Positions 1 through 11,325 of a stretch of 64,000 nt of DNA are shown here, one piece after another. A model generated the notes under the pieces. It was given only the letters and a program-made list of their open reading frames with translations. It did not search any database and was not told where the DNA came from. Every line of letters starts with the position of its first letter. Position 1 is the first letter of the stretch. Position numbers and translations under genes: made by a program. Source of the DNA: Ophiobolus disseminans (taxonomy: Eukaryota; Ascomycota; Dothideomycetes; Pleosporales; Phaeosphaeriaceae); assembly GCA_010093685.1 (NCBI GenBank), contig MU006221.1, positions 1,664,152-1,728,151 on the forward strand, written 5' to 3'.

Positions 1-65
1 AAGACCGTATATCCAATCCAATCCACACCACCAACCTCCCACCATCTTCCTCCCCATACATCCCC

Positions 66-635
66 TCAAGAATGCATCTCCAACGTAATCCCATGCGGCC
101 CCCCCAACACCGCCGGATAATTCAACTCAAACCACTTATAGCTAAACCCCGCCTGCCCCCCTTCGCCCGTCGGATGCAGCAAAAATTGCGCCACAGTCCC
201 ATACGGGCACTCGAACCAGCCTCCCTCCGTACTCACGCTCCAATCCTCCTGAATGTCAAACGTCGTCATCGGCGTGCCCACCACAGGCGGATGACTAAAC
301 CAGGTATCGGCATCCCTATCGATGGTCGGCTCAAGCCTGCTAGCGTGGAAACTGTGCGGCGCGTTCCCCTTGAGCTCTTTGGGCGCGTTTTTGGCGGGGA
401 AGGTGTTGATGTGGAAGTTTAGGCGGCAGACGCCGACGCCGGGGATGTCTTTGGGCACGTCGAAGGAGATTTCGGTCCAGGTGGAGGCACTGACTTTGGC
501 GTCGGTTTTGGTGCCGTGCGGGGTGTTGGGGGCGTCTTTGTTGAGCGGGATGAGGAGGTGCGGGAAGGCGACATGCAGGAGCTCGGCGAGGGAGGGGAGG
601 GCGAAGAGGAGGGGGGTTAGGGTGAGGATGTGCAT
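66..635 (-). CDS. Secreted But2-like protein
   Basis: Single-exon 189-residue protein. Residues 1 to about 18 form a hydrophobic signal peptide (MHILTLTPLLFALPSLA). The rest is a compact domain with the motifs FDVPKDIPGVGVCRLNFHIN, SRLEPTIDRDADTW and GGWFECPYGTVAQFLLHP. From memory of fungal protein families this resembles the C-terminal domain of the ubiquitin-3-binding-protein But2 family, which is common in secreted fungal proteins of unknown role. There are only two cysteines. It is likely extracellular or cell-wall associated; no enzyme motif is visible. The start is the first ATG and directly opens the signal peptide. Family assignment is moderate, secretion is well supported. Confidence 0.75.
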   Translation of the reverse strand: MHILTLTPLLFALPSLAELLHVAFPHLLIPLNKDAPNTPHGTKTDAKVSASTWTEISFDVPKDIPGVGVCRLNFHINTFPAKNAPKELKGNAPHSFHASRLEPTIDRDADTWFSHPPVVGTPMTTFDIQEDWSVSTEGGWFECPYGTVAQFLLHPTGEGGQAGFSYKWFELNYPAVLGGPHGITLEMHS

Positions 636-1552
636 CTTGTTGCTGGAGAAAAGGTTTGGGTCTGGGTTTTGTTTGTGGGTGTGGTGAGGGTTGGGGGATG
701 GGAGATGGGTCTTATATTGTGAGGAGAGTATCGTGAGATGAGGTGGATGATCGCGTCGCCCTTGCAGATGGACGGTACGACAGGAACTACCGTGTGCCTG
801 GATCCTGTGTCGATTGCTCGCTGTGATCGGTTAGTAGATGTTATAGACATATGTTTTTACGGCGTATTGACTGGACAACTGGGCTCGGTCCCCGGACGAA
901 GCAATAACCGTCAAAGGCGATTGCCGTTCCATATGATTTGGTGTAACCGTTCCCGCGGCTTGCTTCAAAGGGACTGTAGTCGTAGATGCAGATATTGCAC
1001 AGTGTGACTTTTGAGTGGCAACAATCAAGAGCTAGAAACTCATTATGTAATGGTACCTTTGCTTGGCCATTCATTCTTCCGCTGTGTATGCCACCTTGTG
1101 GTTGGGTTACACAATCGATATCACATCGAGCCGTTTGCATCAGGACTAGATGTGACAAAAAGAGCGGTCAAGATCCTATGAGGTGGATGTGTTGGTGATT
1201 CGACGACGGATGGTCGACCAATACATTTTGATGCACCAGGTACATGTTCCCAGTACTAGCTCTTTTGGTCTGGGTGGTGAACTCAGGTGTCCATCAGGTG
1301 GATGTACACAGACAGGATGGTTTACGACTAGTTGCGAGATGGCAGCAACGACTGAGTGTATGCGTCGTTGGTCACTCACTTTCAAAACACATCGTGAGTG
1401 TCAAGTGGAGGGTAGGAAGGAGATTTAATGGTTGCAGGCAAGGTTAACCCCACCAACCTTGGAACCTCGGCAAATTAGGCGGGCTGCATCACACCTCCAA
1501 ACTTCACCGCAGTGACACCATCACACCAACACGCGCATTCAATGTTGTCGAC
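636..1552. other. Intergenic region without a supported gene
   Basis: About 0.9 kb between divergently transcribed genes (But2-like on minus, radical SAM on plus). The open frames here are short, overlap on both strands and show no recognisable motif. It probably holds both promoters. Confidence 0.5.
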
Positions 1553-2800
1553 ATGTCCGTCGGGATGGCGCTCTTACCCAGACTGCGACCCGCCGTGAAA
1601 ATCATTCCCCGCTTCTCGTCCTTGCGGAACCAACCGTGGACGCGTCGCAACTTGTACCTTGCACCACCCTATCTGCTCGATGACTATATCCCACGATACC
1701 ACCTCATAAGCTCAGTCGATGCCGCAAAGAAGCGGTCGCTGGCATACGCTCACTTGCGCGAGTGCAACTTGTGCCCCAGGCTGTGCGGCGTGAACCGCTA
1801 TGAGAAGACTGGCGTATGCTTGATCGGCGCAGAAACGGTCAAGGTCAATACTGTCGCGCCGCATTTTGGGGAAGGTGCGACTGTGCGCAGGCAGATGTCA
1901 GTGTGAGAGTGGTGCTGACAGGATACCAGAGCCTTGTTTCCAGGGTCACAATGGGAGCGGAAGCGTCTTCTTTTCGGGCTGCAACTTGCGGTGTGTCTTT
2001 TGTGCGTGGATGCCAGCTCTCCGCGGTATGTGAAGAGGTTACTGATGTGACGCAAAGGCCAGAATTATGACATCGCCCACCAGCGCAACGGCTTCGATCT
2101 CACGCCTGAAGAGCTGGCCGAGTGGTACATGAAGCTACAAGAGATGGGGAAGTGCCACAATATAAACCTCGTGACACCGGAACACGTCGTGCCCCAGGTC
2201 GTCCTGTCCATCCTCCACGCCCGCGAACTCGGTCTCCGTATCCCCATCATCTACAACACGTCGTCGTTTGATTCGCTAGAGAGCATCCAGCTGCTCGACG
2301 GGTTGGTGGACATCTACCTTCCTGATTTCAAGGTGTGGAGTGACAAGACGAGCAAGAGGTTGCTCAAGGCAGAGAACTATACGGCGACAGCCATGGAGAG
2401 CATCAAGGCCATGCACGAGCAGGTGGGCGACCTCTGCTTCACTGCAGATGGTATCGCCAAGAAGGGTGTGCTGGTGCGACATCTCGTCATGCCTGGGAAG
2501 GAAGACGAGGGCAAGGAGATTATGAAATGGCTTGCGGAGAATGTGAGCAAAGATATCATGGTGCACATCATGGAGCAGTACTTCCCACGTGCCCATGTTG
2601 GGAAGGAGCGTCGCGGTGACAAGTCTGTGGTGGAGCCTGGCGGTGTCGAGGCCTCATCAACCGCGACAAAGGAGGTGAGATACGCTGACATCAACCGACC
2701 TGTCGATTTGAATGAGGTGTCTGCGGTAAGAAAAGCGGCCGAGGAAGCTGGGTTGTGGAGATTTGTCGAGGCAGCGCGACACGGGGGTTTCAATATCTAG
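1553..2800 (+). CDS. Radical SAM protein, PflA/PflX-like, probably mitochondrial
   Basis: I read three exons, 1553-1874, 1930-2001 and 2058-2800, giving 378 residues. The first intron (55 bp) and second (56 bp) have GT...AG ends and restore one frame; the second splits the last cysteine codon of the cluster motif. Around residues 72-80 is a CxLCPRLCGVNR motif, followed near residues 124-131 by SGCNLRCVFC, the CX3CX2C that ligates the radical SAM 4Fe-4S cluster. Later motifs IIYNTSSFDS and DIYLPDFKVW are typical of the group. Family knowledge: these proteins resemble pyruvate formate-lyase activating enzymes (COG1313) and reductively cleave S-adenosylmethionine; the substrate of the fungal members is unknown. 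The basic, Arg-rich N-terminus looks like a mitochondrial presequence. Without the introns the motif is broken, which supports the model. Confidence 0.85.
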
Positions 2801-2985
2801 CGCTTCGGAAGCTACGATACATCCTCATTGTTATCCATGCCTTCCGTGGGATGAGCGACTGCCTATACTTCGCACCTGCCTCGATCAACCCCACAACAAT
2901 TCCATTGGACAAGGATATCCGAACCCACCACAAACCCACTGCAGTGCATATCCATCCGCATATTGCTACGATCAACACCAGCACA

Positions 2986-3953
2986 ATGCGCGACTTCACC
3001 ACCGACATTCGCGATGCCGTGTGCCAACTCAAGGTCGAACGCGACACGTGGCAGGCAGTCGCACTTCAGTACAAGGCAGCATTCACAGCGCAGACGCATC
3101 GCCTCCAGGAGCTGCAAGATGTGTGCTTCGCCACTCAAGCTGAACTCGAGAACGAACGCATCCAGCAGCGTCGACGCCAGATAGAATCTGACCAAAGCCA
3201 TCGCAACCACCCGAGCAAAGTTGATGGCGCTGAGGATCAAACGTTTCCGCCCTCCTTCGGCACAGCCATTGTCTCCCCACATGAAAGGCAGCGACAAACA
3301 TCAGACACATGCACCAATCCACTCTTCCACCGAGTACAGCAATGCATCGACCAACGAAACTACGGTACTGCCCTAGCGGAAATTGAACGACTGCTACGCG
3401 GTCCCCTCAGTCCGAAAGCACGGACAGAGGGTCTGCTTTTGAAGAGCAGTATCCTACACGCTGCAGGACCAGACGAACTATATGACGCCCTGGCCGCCTG
3501 CAGCGAGGCCCTCGAGCTGTGCGACCGCATCGCCGATCTCGAGACGTTTCTGCCGAGGATACAATACCAACGCGGTGTGTTATACTACCAGCTCCACATG
3601 CTCTACCAGGCCCGTGAGGCGTTCAGTGCAGTCAGCGACGACGATTCTCTGTCACCAATTGCCAAGCAATACCACAGATCTTGTGATGACGAGATTGGCA
3701 TGCAACGCGCCGGCAATCGCCGCTCAGGCTTCGACGAGGATCGACTGTTCGATGAAGGCCTTGTGGTCAAGTTGGATGAGAAGATTGACGTAAGTGCTTG
3801 CAGTCGCATGTGTAAGCCCTCAGCAATGCTTACCATTTACAGATCAAACGTCGCCGCACGAGCGCACAGTTGCGTCTTCGCGCAGCCATGGTGCGATCGA
3901 AGCGCATGCCGCTGCCCCATCGATGGGCGCGCTCCAAGAGCGACGTGGTGTGA
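2986..3953 (+). CDS. Hypothetical protein with coiled coil and TPR-like helices
   Basis: Two exons, 2986-3789 and 3843-3953, with a 53-bp intron (GTAAGT donor, TTTACAG acceptor), encode 304 residues. The ATG at 2986 opens a helical Arg/Gln/Glu-rich segment (residues about 1-65) likely to form a coiled coil. Residues about 110-230 contain helix pairs such as QQCIDQRNYGTALAEIERLL and LAACSEALELCDRIADLETF spaced like tetratricopeptide repeats, suggesting a protein-binding scaffold. The C-terminal exon is very basic (IKRRRTSAQLRLRAAMVRSK). I do not recognise the family. The frame is open upstream to 2755 but that stretch overlaps the previous gene and is not needed. Confidence 0.7.
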
Positions 3954-4239
3954 CAGCTGGAGGTCAGCATAGCGCATTTCTGCAAAAGACCACCGCCAAT
4001 TTCGCGTCGCAATCGGCCTTGTTCGTAGCGTTCATTGATGTCAATACAGTTTCCTTTGTCGTGTCCCCACCACTTCCCCAACTCGCGATGCTTCCCGAGA
4101 CACCTTGCTAACAAAGAAACTCCGAGAGACCCGACGACAACCCAGCGCAGGTTTAGAAACTTAACAAAATCCTCCGACGAATTGTCACCTCATAAATTGA
4201 ACCCCAAGGTTTTCATTCCCGCGCCATTGTGTCAGCAGC

Positions 4240-6969
4240 ATGGCGGGGACCAACCCAACGAAACCTGATCCACCCGCTCGCAATGCACGAGGTCGATTCC
4301 GGCCGAATATTTCGGCTTCAAAACTTAGTTCGAACACCGAGCTCAAGCCAAGCGGCGATGACTCGACATCTGTCTCCTCCAAAACGGACGCCAAAGAAGA
4401 CGTTCTATCCGCCCTCTCTCCGCCGCCACGGAAACAACACAGCGCATTGAAACCCGACTTCCTGCTGAATGCACCTGGCGACCCATCATACAACAGACCT
4501 TCTCGACAAGATGCACTGAAAGGGAAAGAGGTCATAAATAGGAGCGACGGAACTTGGGAAAGTATTTCTATCTCCAATGCGGAGAAGATGCCCGAGGAAT
4601 GGCGACCTACCCTCAAAAAGACGAATATGTCACCAGTCATTGGCGATTCGAAATGGGAGACCCCTACACACCTCTATAACTCTCCACTCAGAGCGGAATT
4701 AACGCCCCTCAATGCACAGAATTCTATGGATACACAGAACAAGACTCGCGATGTTGGGACACAGACGAATCCCACCCCAAAAAGTCCTACGGGGCTCCTT
4801 CCATTGTCCAAAATTACAGGAGTATCGACGAACCCCATCCCAGCGAATTCTATCGCTTCGCAACATATACAAAATGGTTTCCACCATACTGAGCAACAAA
4901 CGAGTCCCATCTCAATTGGTCCACAGTCTGCACATAGCTCCCTGGCAAACCAAATTGCATCTCCACAACCACCCACACCTGATAGCCTGCATGCTCACAT
5001 CGTGAGATCAGACCAGGCTGGAATAGACCTAGTAGCAGCAGCACCTGATAGTAATGAGTGCGCCAAGTACATTTCCGCTTTCGACTTTGCCATGCGCCCG
5101 TACCTCGAGGAGCATACGGCCTTGGAATGCCATCTTCACCTACCACAGCATGACGTGAGTTCTGCCGCATCATCACCACTATTCGTACCCCTCCGCGGCG
5201 ATGAGATATCAGACCTCGAAAGCGATGACGATGATGTTGGCAGCGATATTCAGAGAGAAAAAGGCCGGGAAGTCCCAGGATATGACATTCCTCCTCATCT
5301 GAAGAAAAGGTATGCTACGCAAACGCACATAAGACATATTCAGCTCCGTACGCTTCTCATGCGATGCACTGTCTTGCAAACCACCGTTTGGGAGATTGAA
5401 CGGAAGCCTTGGGTCGAGGAGATGGAACGACGACCTTACTGGTATTATTCGAAGATGCGCCGTCTAGCTTGCAAAGCACAAAGATTTGCAGAAGCACTGA
5501 AAAGTAGAGACTTGCAAGCACGATGCGAGTATTGGGCAGGGAGAGGAAGCGGCGGCACCAGAGACTATCTTGCAGCCAAGCAGCACTTTAAACGCGCTGT
5601 CATTCTTGACGTTGAAAACGACCAACACACTAACGGCAAACCGAGGCATCGAGGTCTGCGACCGGCCGAGAAGGGTGACGTACACTTTCTGCTCAAAAGT
5701 GTTAGCGAGCGTCACGAGGATTGGGAGATGAGAACCATCCACGCACGACGGGCCGCTCGCTACGAATCCGAGAAACTCGCGATACCAATCCGCGAATGCA
5801 TTAAGCAGACTGACCTCGACAGTCCCCTCTGGATGCCTGATCGTGATCGAGCCATGCAGCTTGCGAGGCACGAATTCGGCATTCAGAAGAAGCTGGGCAC
5901 ACATGCAAGGTACTTGGGTGACATGGAGCGCGCCGAAGACAGTGGAGAGGCACAACAGGCGTCCGAGGTTGTTGCTGGCAAAGACTTGGCAAGAGGAATC
6001 CTGAGCCAGCAAGAATGGAAGTACATTAAGCGCGAGAGGCAGGAATCTGTTGCATCCACGGTCCCCGCTGAGGATCCACTGGAAGTCATCGCCAGACTAC
6101 AGAAACCTGCTGCACTCGCAGAAACTCCACATTCAGTTGACGCCGTCAGCTCTGCAACATTGGCCGGCTCGCAAAAGTCACCCCATGACGACCCGGAAGA
6201 GCGTCCAGAAGAATCACCGCAAAATCTGGCAAGCGAGCTTGATGGCCTAGGTTCGGAAGAGAGGAGCTCACCTTTCTCAGAGAAAGATGCAAGACGAGAA
6301 CAGCTCAATCTGGCAGATGAGCTGGAGGGTGAGTATTGGGACGAGATCAGATCACCTTCGCCAACGCCACATTCTGCAGGCTCGCCGTCTCCGTCAAGTG
6401 TAGCGCTGCCCGCGTCCAGGATTCCATCGCCGGAAACAGCTTTTAGCTCCATACCGGCTCCGTTGGATCCCTTGACGCAGCGTCGCAACGTGCACATGCA
6501 GCCCCTTGAGACGAGTCGAATCCAGAAACCCACGAACCTTGGAAGCGCAGTACGCACGGGTGACGCCGAGCCCGGAGACGACGACAAAAAGGCTACCGCA
6601 TCGACGAATAGCGCGCTAGCTAGCTCGAAGCACATACCTGATCCACACATGCCGAAAGAAAGCGGTTCAAAAGTTGTCACGCTGCATGGAAGCGGTTCGG
6701 TAGTTGTTGCGCCTAGTGATCGCAGTGCAAACGTTGATTTGGGTCCAAATGTTGGTACGCCCGTTGAAAGCGCTTCGGGGGTCGAGACGACACAATCTGC
6801 ATCCACCGTGCATGCTGTGCCGTCGGACTTTGAGAATGGAAATGTTGCAGAGCATGTTGGTCAAGACGATTTCAAAGGGGGTAAGGCGAAGAAGAAGAGG
6901 AATAGGAATAAGGGCAAGGGCAAGGGAAAGGGGATGAAGAACGAAGTTGGGCCGGGACCGAGTAGTTGA
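4240..6969 (+). CDS. Large hypothetical protein with low-complexity ends
   Basis: Uninterrupted 909-codon frame. Residues 1 to about 270 are Ser/Pro/Thr-rich and probably disordered. Residues about 275-560 are denser and helical: ISAFDFAMRPYLEEHTALEC, the Trp/Tyr-rich WEIERKPWVEEMERRPYWYY, and DYLAAKQHFKRAVILDVEND, which looks like a TPR-type helix pair. Residues 600-880 are again acidic and Ser/Pro-rich, and the protein ends in a Lys/Gly-rich tail (GKAKKKRNRNKGKGKGKG) that could bind nucleic acid or act as a nuclear signal. No catalytic motif is visible. Codon use and length make it a real gene; function unknown. Confidence 0.75.
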   Translation: MAGTNPTKPDPPARNARGRFRPNISASKLSSNTELKPSGDDSTSVSSKTDAKEDVLSALSPPPRKQHSALKPDFLLNAPGDPSYNRPSRQDALKGKEVINRSDGTWESISISNAEKMPEEWRPTLKKTNMSPVIGDSKWETPTHLYNSPLRAELTPLNAQNSMDTQNKTRDVGTQTNPTPKSPTGLLPLSKITGVSTNPIPANSIASQHIQNGFHHTEQQTSPISIGPQSAHSSLANQIASPQPPTPDSLHAHIVRSDQAGIDLVAAAPDSNECAKYISAFDFAMRPYLEEHTALECHLHLPQHDVSSAASSPLFVPLRGDEISDLESDDDDVGSDIQREKGREVPGYDIPPHLKKRYATQTHIRHIQLRTLLMRCTVLQTTVWEIERKPWVEEMERRPYWYYSKMRRLACKAQRFAEALKSRDLQARCEYWAGRGSGGTRDYLAAKQHFKRAVILDVENDQHTNGKPRHRGLRPAEKGDVHFLLKSVSERHEDWEMRTIHARRAARYESEKLAIPIRECIKQTDLDSPLWMPDRDRAMQLARHEFGIQKKLGTHARYLGDMERAEDSGEAQQASEVVAGKDLARGILSQQEWKYIKRERQESVASTVPAEDPLEVIARLQKPAALAETPHSVDAVSSATLAGSQKSPHDDPEERPEESPQNLASELDGLGSEERSSPFSEKDARREQLNLADELEGEYWDEIRSPSPTPHSAGSPSPSSVALPASRIPSPETAFSSIPAPLDPLTQRRNVHMQPLETSRIQKPTNLGSAVRTGDAEPGDDDKKATASTNSALASSKHIPDPHMPKESGSKVVTLHGSGSVVVAPSDRSANVDLGPNVGTPVESASGVETTQSASTVHAVPSDFENGNVAEHVGQDDFKGGKAKKKRNRNKGKGKGKGMKNEVGPGPSS

Positions 6970-7073
6970 GTTACGATGTTGGCATATCTGGCTGGGTAAT
7001 GTTGATATTTGATTCGTTAGTTCCTGTACCATATCAAACGAATGTACTCAGTTTTAGCATCCACCACTCAACC

Positions 7074-7658
7074 ATGTCAAGTACCTACGACCCAACCAGC
7101 TGTCAGCCTGGCACCTTAGTTCACATGGTACACTGTGGACTGCATCTCCACGTGACTCTTAGTCACTGGCTTACTCATCATGTTGTGTATATAATCGCTC
7201 TATGTAGCTCTCTCAATACAACAACCTTCTTCTCACATTTGCCCTGTCTACTACATCCGACACCAGCAACCTCTTCGAAATATCCTACCCAACCACCTCC
7301 TCCAACACAGCGCTCGGCTACATGATCGCAACGCAACCCGGCCACAGTAGCTTCGCAGACGCCGTCCACCTCGAAACACTTGAACCAAGCTCGAACCGGT
7401 GCATCAAAAGCCGCAATGTGAGCGCGGCTTTCACAAGTGAGTTCAAGCGCGTGACGGGCGCGCTGGATGGCGGGTGGTTTTACGCAGACGACAGGAAATT
7501 CTTGACGAGGGGATGTGAGTATTGCGGTGTGTATGGAGTGGGTGGGTGCTGATGATGGAGCAGTGCATGAGGCGATGGCAAAGTGCAACGAGGTGCAGGA
7601 TGTGGAGCAGTATCGAGATGGGGAGGGGGTGAATGTTACGCAGGTTCTGGATAAGTGA
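7074..7658 (+). pseudogene. Small host gene split by a solo LTR
   Basis: If the LTR at 7101-7262 and one copy of its 5-bp duplication are set aside, an ATG at 7074 (in a good CAACCATGT context) reads nine codons, then continues in frame from 7268 through a 49-bp intron at 7515-7563 (GTGAGT...GAGCAG) to a TGA at 7656. The ancestral protein would be about 122 residues, with a central segment SAAFTSEFKRVTGALDGGWF. The 167-bp net insertion is not a multiple of three and adds stops, so the original start is uncoupled. An internal ATG at 7322 could still give an N-terminally shortened product. I do not recognise the family. Confidence 0.65.
7101..7262 (+). mobile_element. Solo LTR, family A (162 bp), TSD CCAGC
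   Basis: Begins TGTCAGC and ends CCGACA, flanked by the identical 5-mer CCAGC at 7096-7100 and 7263-7267. It contains a TATA-like GTGTATATAATCGC and then CTCAATACAACAACC. A closely similar 163-bp copy lies at 17389-17551 and an inverted one at 9452-9702. No internal retrotransposon sequence lies next to it, so it is a solo LTR left by recombination. Confidence 0.9.
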
Positions 7659-9451
7659 TCAGACGTGGCGAGAGAGTGCGGAAGGGAAGGGGTGTGTGCA
7701 GCGAGGTTCAGAGTAGTGGACATTAGCGTGGTAGGTGGATTTGAGGTGACGATGCGCGTTGCGTAGTCATGGGTTGTGAATCTGAGCTTGTGCGCATCTT
7801 GTTGCAGCTTGTGTTACGCGGCGATGCCACCAACCCCATGAGCAGGACTCATCATACCTTGGCCTGACTCAACCAGCGACCGTTAGTGGTGAATACTCAT
7901 CGATTACCGATTCACTCGGCATGCTGATGATGCGTGCAGTCAAGCGACCAAAGTCGTCGGCAGAGCATTTGGAATATCTATTGGCAATATTTTTTAGAGA
8001 CCTATCATGTAACTCAATACCCCCAATAAACACTTGGGCAGGGATCGAGAAGTTCGAACTCGGACGCATTCTCCCCCGTTTTGTATTTTGTAAGGGCTTT
8101 ATATACTTGTATGGTATTAGCACCAAATCCTCTCAGACTCATTACTCTGAAGTGCTTACAGTCCCGGGTAATACGTTCTCCACTTTGAGAGTAAGCCACG
8201 CACGCGACCCGTCCGCGAAATCCACTACCTTTATGAACTCGAGTACAAAGCTGTCACTTCTTTTGTGGCTCCATATAAGCCATTACTCGTTGCCAGGTCC
8301 CTTTTCCACTGCATCTATAGCGTCTAATCCACCAGCTATGCGCGTTAGTGTTTGGCTTGCCGTGGTTCAATCGTGGGTTAAGCGCGGTCCTTCATTAGGG
8401 TATTCAGCTTCGAAAAGGTTGCAACTGGCAATGTAACCGTTTCTGGGATTCTCCACTTCTTTTGTTGTTTCTTTCTTGGTTGGTTGCGATTCCATTTTAG
8501 CAATGTGCGATAGCGTAGGAAGAATGCGAAAGAGAGAAGGGGCTGAATTTATACAGCGACATGACACATACAAGGTTTTGGAGTCATGTTGTACCCCGGC
8601 AGTAAGTGGCTACTCTAGGGAAATCAGTCGTTCTTTTACACAAGCCCTGGAAGGCTCAATGCGGGTCACGAACGTAGCAGGGTCTATATACTGTTCTTAA
8701 ACACATCCGATTATTGTATCTACAAATCACGCCTAGGATAACACGACTCCTAAGCTTAAGCCGCTAAGCACCCACTTGCCAGGCCACTCCATCTCAATTC
8801 GTTCAAGTACTGCGGTGAGCAAGAAGCATAAGCTCAAAGGAAGACTGCGGTTCACTCACAACCGCACGTAGTGTGATTTCTTATAAGACCATCTTCCTTC
8901 CATCATCCATCAACGTTCCAAGTCCACTCCCGAAACCCGTCAAGATATAGAGTTGTCTTTTTGCCAAAATATTTCCAGGCGGAACATCTTCCAAGCACAA
9001 TACTCATGTCCATAATGCGAGCCCTTGACTCGCATGTCGTGAAGGCCTGGCGTACTTGGCCTTGTATATCAATGTATTTGATCTTATGAAGGTTACTCTC
9101 TGCTTCCCTCCTGTGTGCCAGGGAGGAGTGCCTGATGCTGCAGTTGCAGATGGAGTCTTCGAGCGCCAACCCATAACAGGAAATAGTAGTTAAACGACAG
9201 AAGGTTACGGTGTTTCAAATTTATATGAATATCGAGTTGAATCATGTAGTCGGGCAACATGCGTAAGTCACATTATGCATGCCCAGGTGACCAATGGTGA
9301 CATTAGTCGCAGGGTGCACTGAACCTAAATAATCTCTCACGTTTAAGTGACTACTTCCTTCCCCCGTCACCATAATTGTCCCGAATGCCAGGCAATAGTA
9401 GGCTGCTGGAAGCACTGCGACATGATCTTAATAGTACCCGCGAAAAGCTTG
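7659..9451. other. Intergenic or degraded DNA, no gene supported
   Basis: About 1.8 kb. Open frames are short, on both strands, without motifs or convincing introns. It may hold decayed repeats but I see no terminal repeats or target duplications. Confidence 0.4.
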
Positions 9452-9702
9452 TGTCGGATGTGAGAGACAGGCAAAAGGAGGAAGAAGGTTGTTTGTCACG
9501 GCGGAAATCTCACACATATACGGTACAGTGGCGGGGTAACGTGTGTTCACATTTTGCTCCCCATTTTACACCGCGACATTGTTGTATTGAGAGAGCTACG
9601 GACAGCGATTATATACACAACCAGGATGAGCAAGCAGGTGACTAAGGGTTACGTGAGGATGCAGTTCACATGTACAGTGTGAACTAAGGTGCCGTGCTGA
9701 CA
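9452..9702 (-). mobile_element. Solo LTR, family A, inverted, carrying an insert
   Basis: Reverse-complement copy of the 7101-7262 and 17389-17551 LTRs: it starts with TGTCGGATGTGAGAGACAG and ends with GTGCCGTGCTGACA on the plus strand. It is about 88-90 bp longer than the other copies because of an 85-bp insertion with a 5-bp duplication (9494-9578). I could not identify a clear target duplication for the outer copy. Confidence 0.8.
9494..9578. mobile_element. 85-bp nested LTR-like or MITE-like insert, TSD TTGTT
   Basis: Begins TGTCACGGCGG and ends ACACCGCGACA, flanked by TTGTT at 9489-9493 and 9579-9583; the uninterrupted LTR copies have a single TTGTT at this point. The termini form imperfect inverted repeats (TGTCxCGGxG) and match the ends of LTR family B (TGTCACGG...CCGCGACA), so it may be an internally deleted family-B LTR. 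Confidence 0.7.
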
Positions 9703-10221
9703 CTTTCTTACTCCAGAAATCTCTGCAAAAACGAACAAGGAATGGTTCACTTGCAGATGCTCAAAAGTGCTAGGTTTTGATAAGGTGCGCTGGATACTTC
9801 CAAAAAGGTGAATCTTAGGTGATGCTGTCACGGTTTAGAGTCTCTCTTCCCTTGTTAGCAATTGCACCTCACCTTTACGGTAAGCGAGATGCGACTACCT
9901 ACATTGAGCTAGCGCTGTCCACAGCCACTCACATATATCTACTGTTTGTAGCTTCACCCAATACAACCTCACCCGAACACCAACTTTTCAATTTCATGGT
10001 ACCCTTCAAAACAGTCCCAAAACCCGTCAAATTGATCGCAACACAGCTCCAATCCTACCTCCGCCACCCCCTAGCCGTGCAGAGCACTGCAAAGGACAAG
10101 AATGGCGGACGTAGGGACCCTAGATCGTCCTTTGGCACCTGGGAATCCGGCTGCAACACGACCAGATGAGCCCGCCTCACCCAGTCACTAGAACCTTTTA
10201 CGCTCCTCCAGATGGTCCCAG

Positions 10222-11325
10222 ATGACTCCTCAGTCTGGCTTCTCTCTGAATACTGGTAGAGGAACGCGCAATCAGGCAACAGCCAGTTCAAGAGGTGTGG
10301 TAACCCAGAAGATTGCACCAGCACTCCAGGCCTTCAAAACCAAGTACAACATGATCTCAGCACTTGCCAGCACTATCGACGCCTTCATGGGCCAGTACAC
10401 GAGCCCAGAAGAAGCCCCAATTGCCAAAGCCCTCTGCAAGCAAGTCACAGAGGCCCTGACCAGCACCCTTAGTCCCTCCCAGGGCACCACTCCTAGGACC
10501 ACACCCACCGCAAGCAATTCTGAATCCTCCCATCAATCCTAGGCGGACGTGGCCAGAGCCCCAAAAAACTCGGCCCCCCTGGCCAGGGGAGGGGCTAAGA
10601 CCTATCCGGCAACAATCGCCCAAAAGAATGTTCCCCACAATAACAGACCAACTGATCAGCGCATCCTGAGCACCACCCCAGCAGAGGCACGCCTTGCTCG
10701 ATCCTCTGGATACGCAATTCGGCAGGCTATCTGCTAGGCAGTCCCAAATATCACTTTGGCTAACGTGCCCAAGGCCACCGCAACAAAGACAGGCTGGGCA
10801 ATCACCACAGCTAGTCTCGAAATACAATCTCGCCTCATGGAGGAGGGGAACCGCCAGCTTATGGTGCAGGCAGTCGCTGGAGATAGCGCAAGACTCCCTA
10901 CTGTCTGGACTAACTATGCAGTCCAAGGACTGGCTAGTGCCCTTACAGTTCTGGACGGAACACCTATTAATGTCACCACCGAGTTGATTAAGGAAGAAGT
11001 GCTTGCACAGACACAGAAAGAGCCAGTTAGCTGCCGGCCTTCTAGGCACGGCCCTGGAGCAAACATGCTGATTACCTGGATTATATCCTTCACGGAGAAG
11101 GTCCCCTCATTCCAGCTCTTTGACAGCAACTGGTCCAAGGAAATCAAGAAGGCCCCTATTATTGAACGACATAACCCTGGTTGCCAGGGCTTCTGTAACC
11201 CCACTAGATGTACCCGAGACCCTCGCTGCGGCACCTGTAGCATTCCTATTGCAAAGCACACTGGCCCCTATGGAGACTTGTGTGAAGGCCGCCCTAGATG
11301 CGCTAATTGCTACGGGCCCCACTAG
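10222..11325 (+). pseudogene. LINE ORF1 remnant with zinc knuckles
   Basis: One frame runs from 10222 to the TAG at 11323, interrupted by TAG at about 10540 and 10735. Near the C-terminal end are clustered cysteines and histidines (CQGFCNPTRCTRDPRCGTC, then CEGRPRCANCYGPH), the gag-like zinc-knuckle region expected in ORF1 of Tad1-type LINEs, where it binds element RNA. The true start may lie upstream (an ATG at 9996 opens an 8-kDa frame). Not translatable as one protein. Confidence 0.75.
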
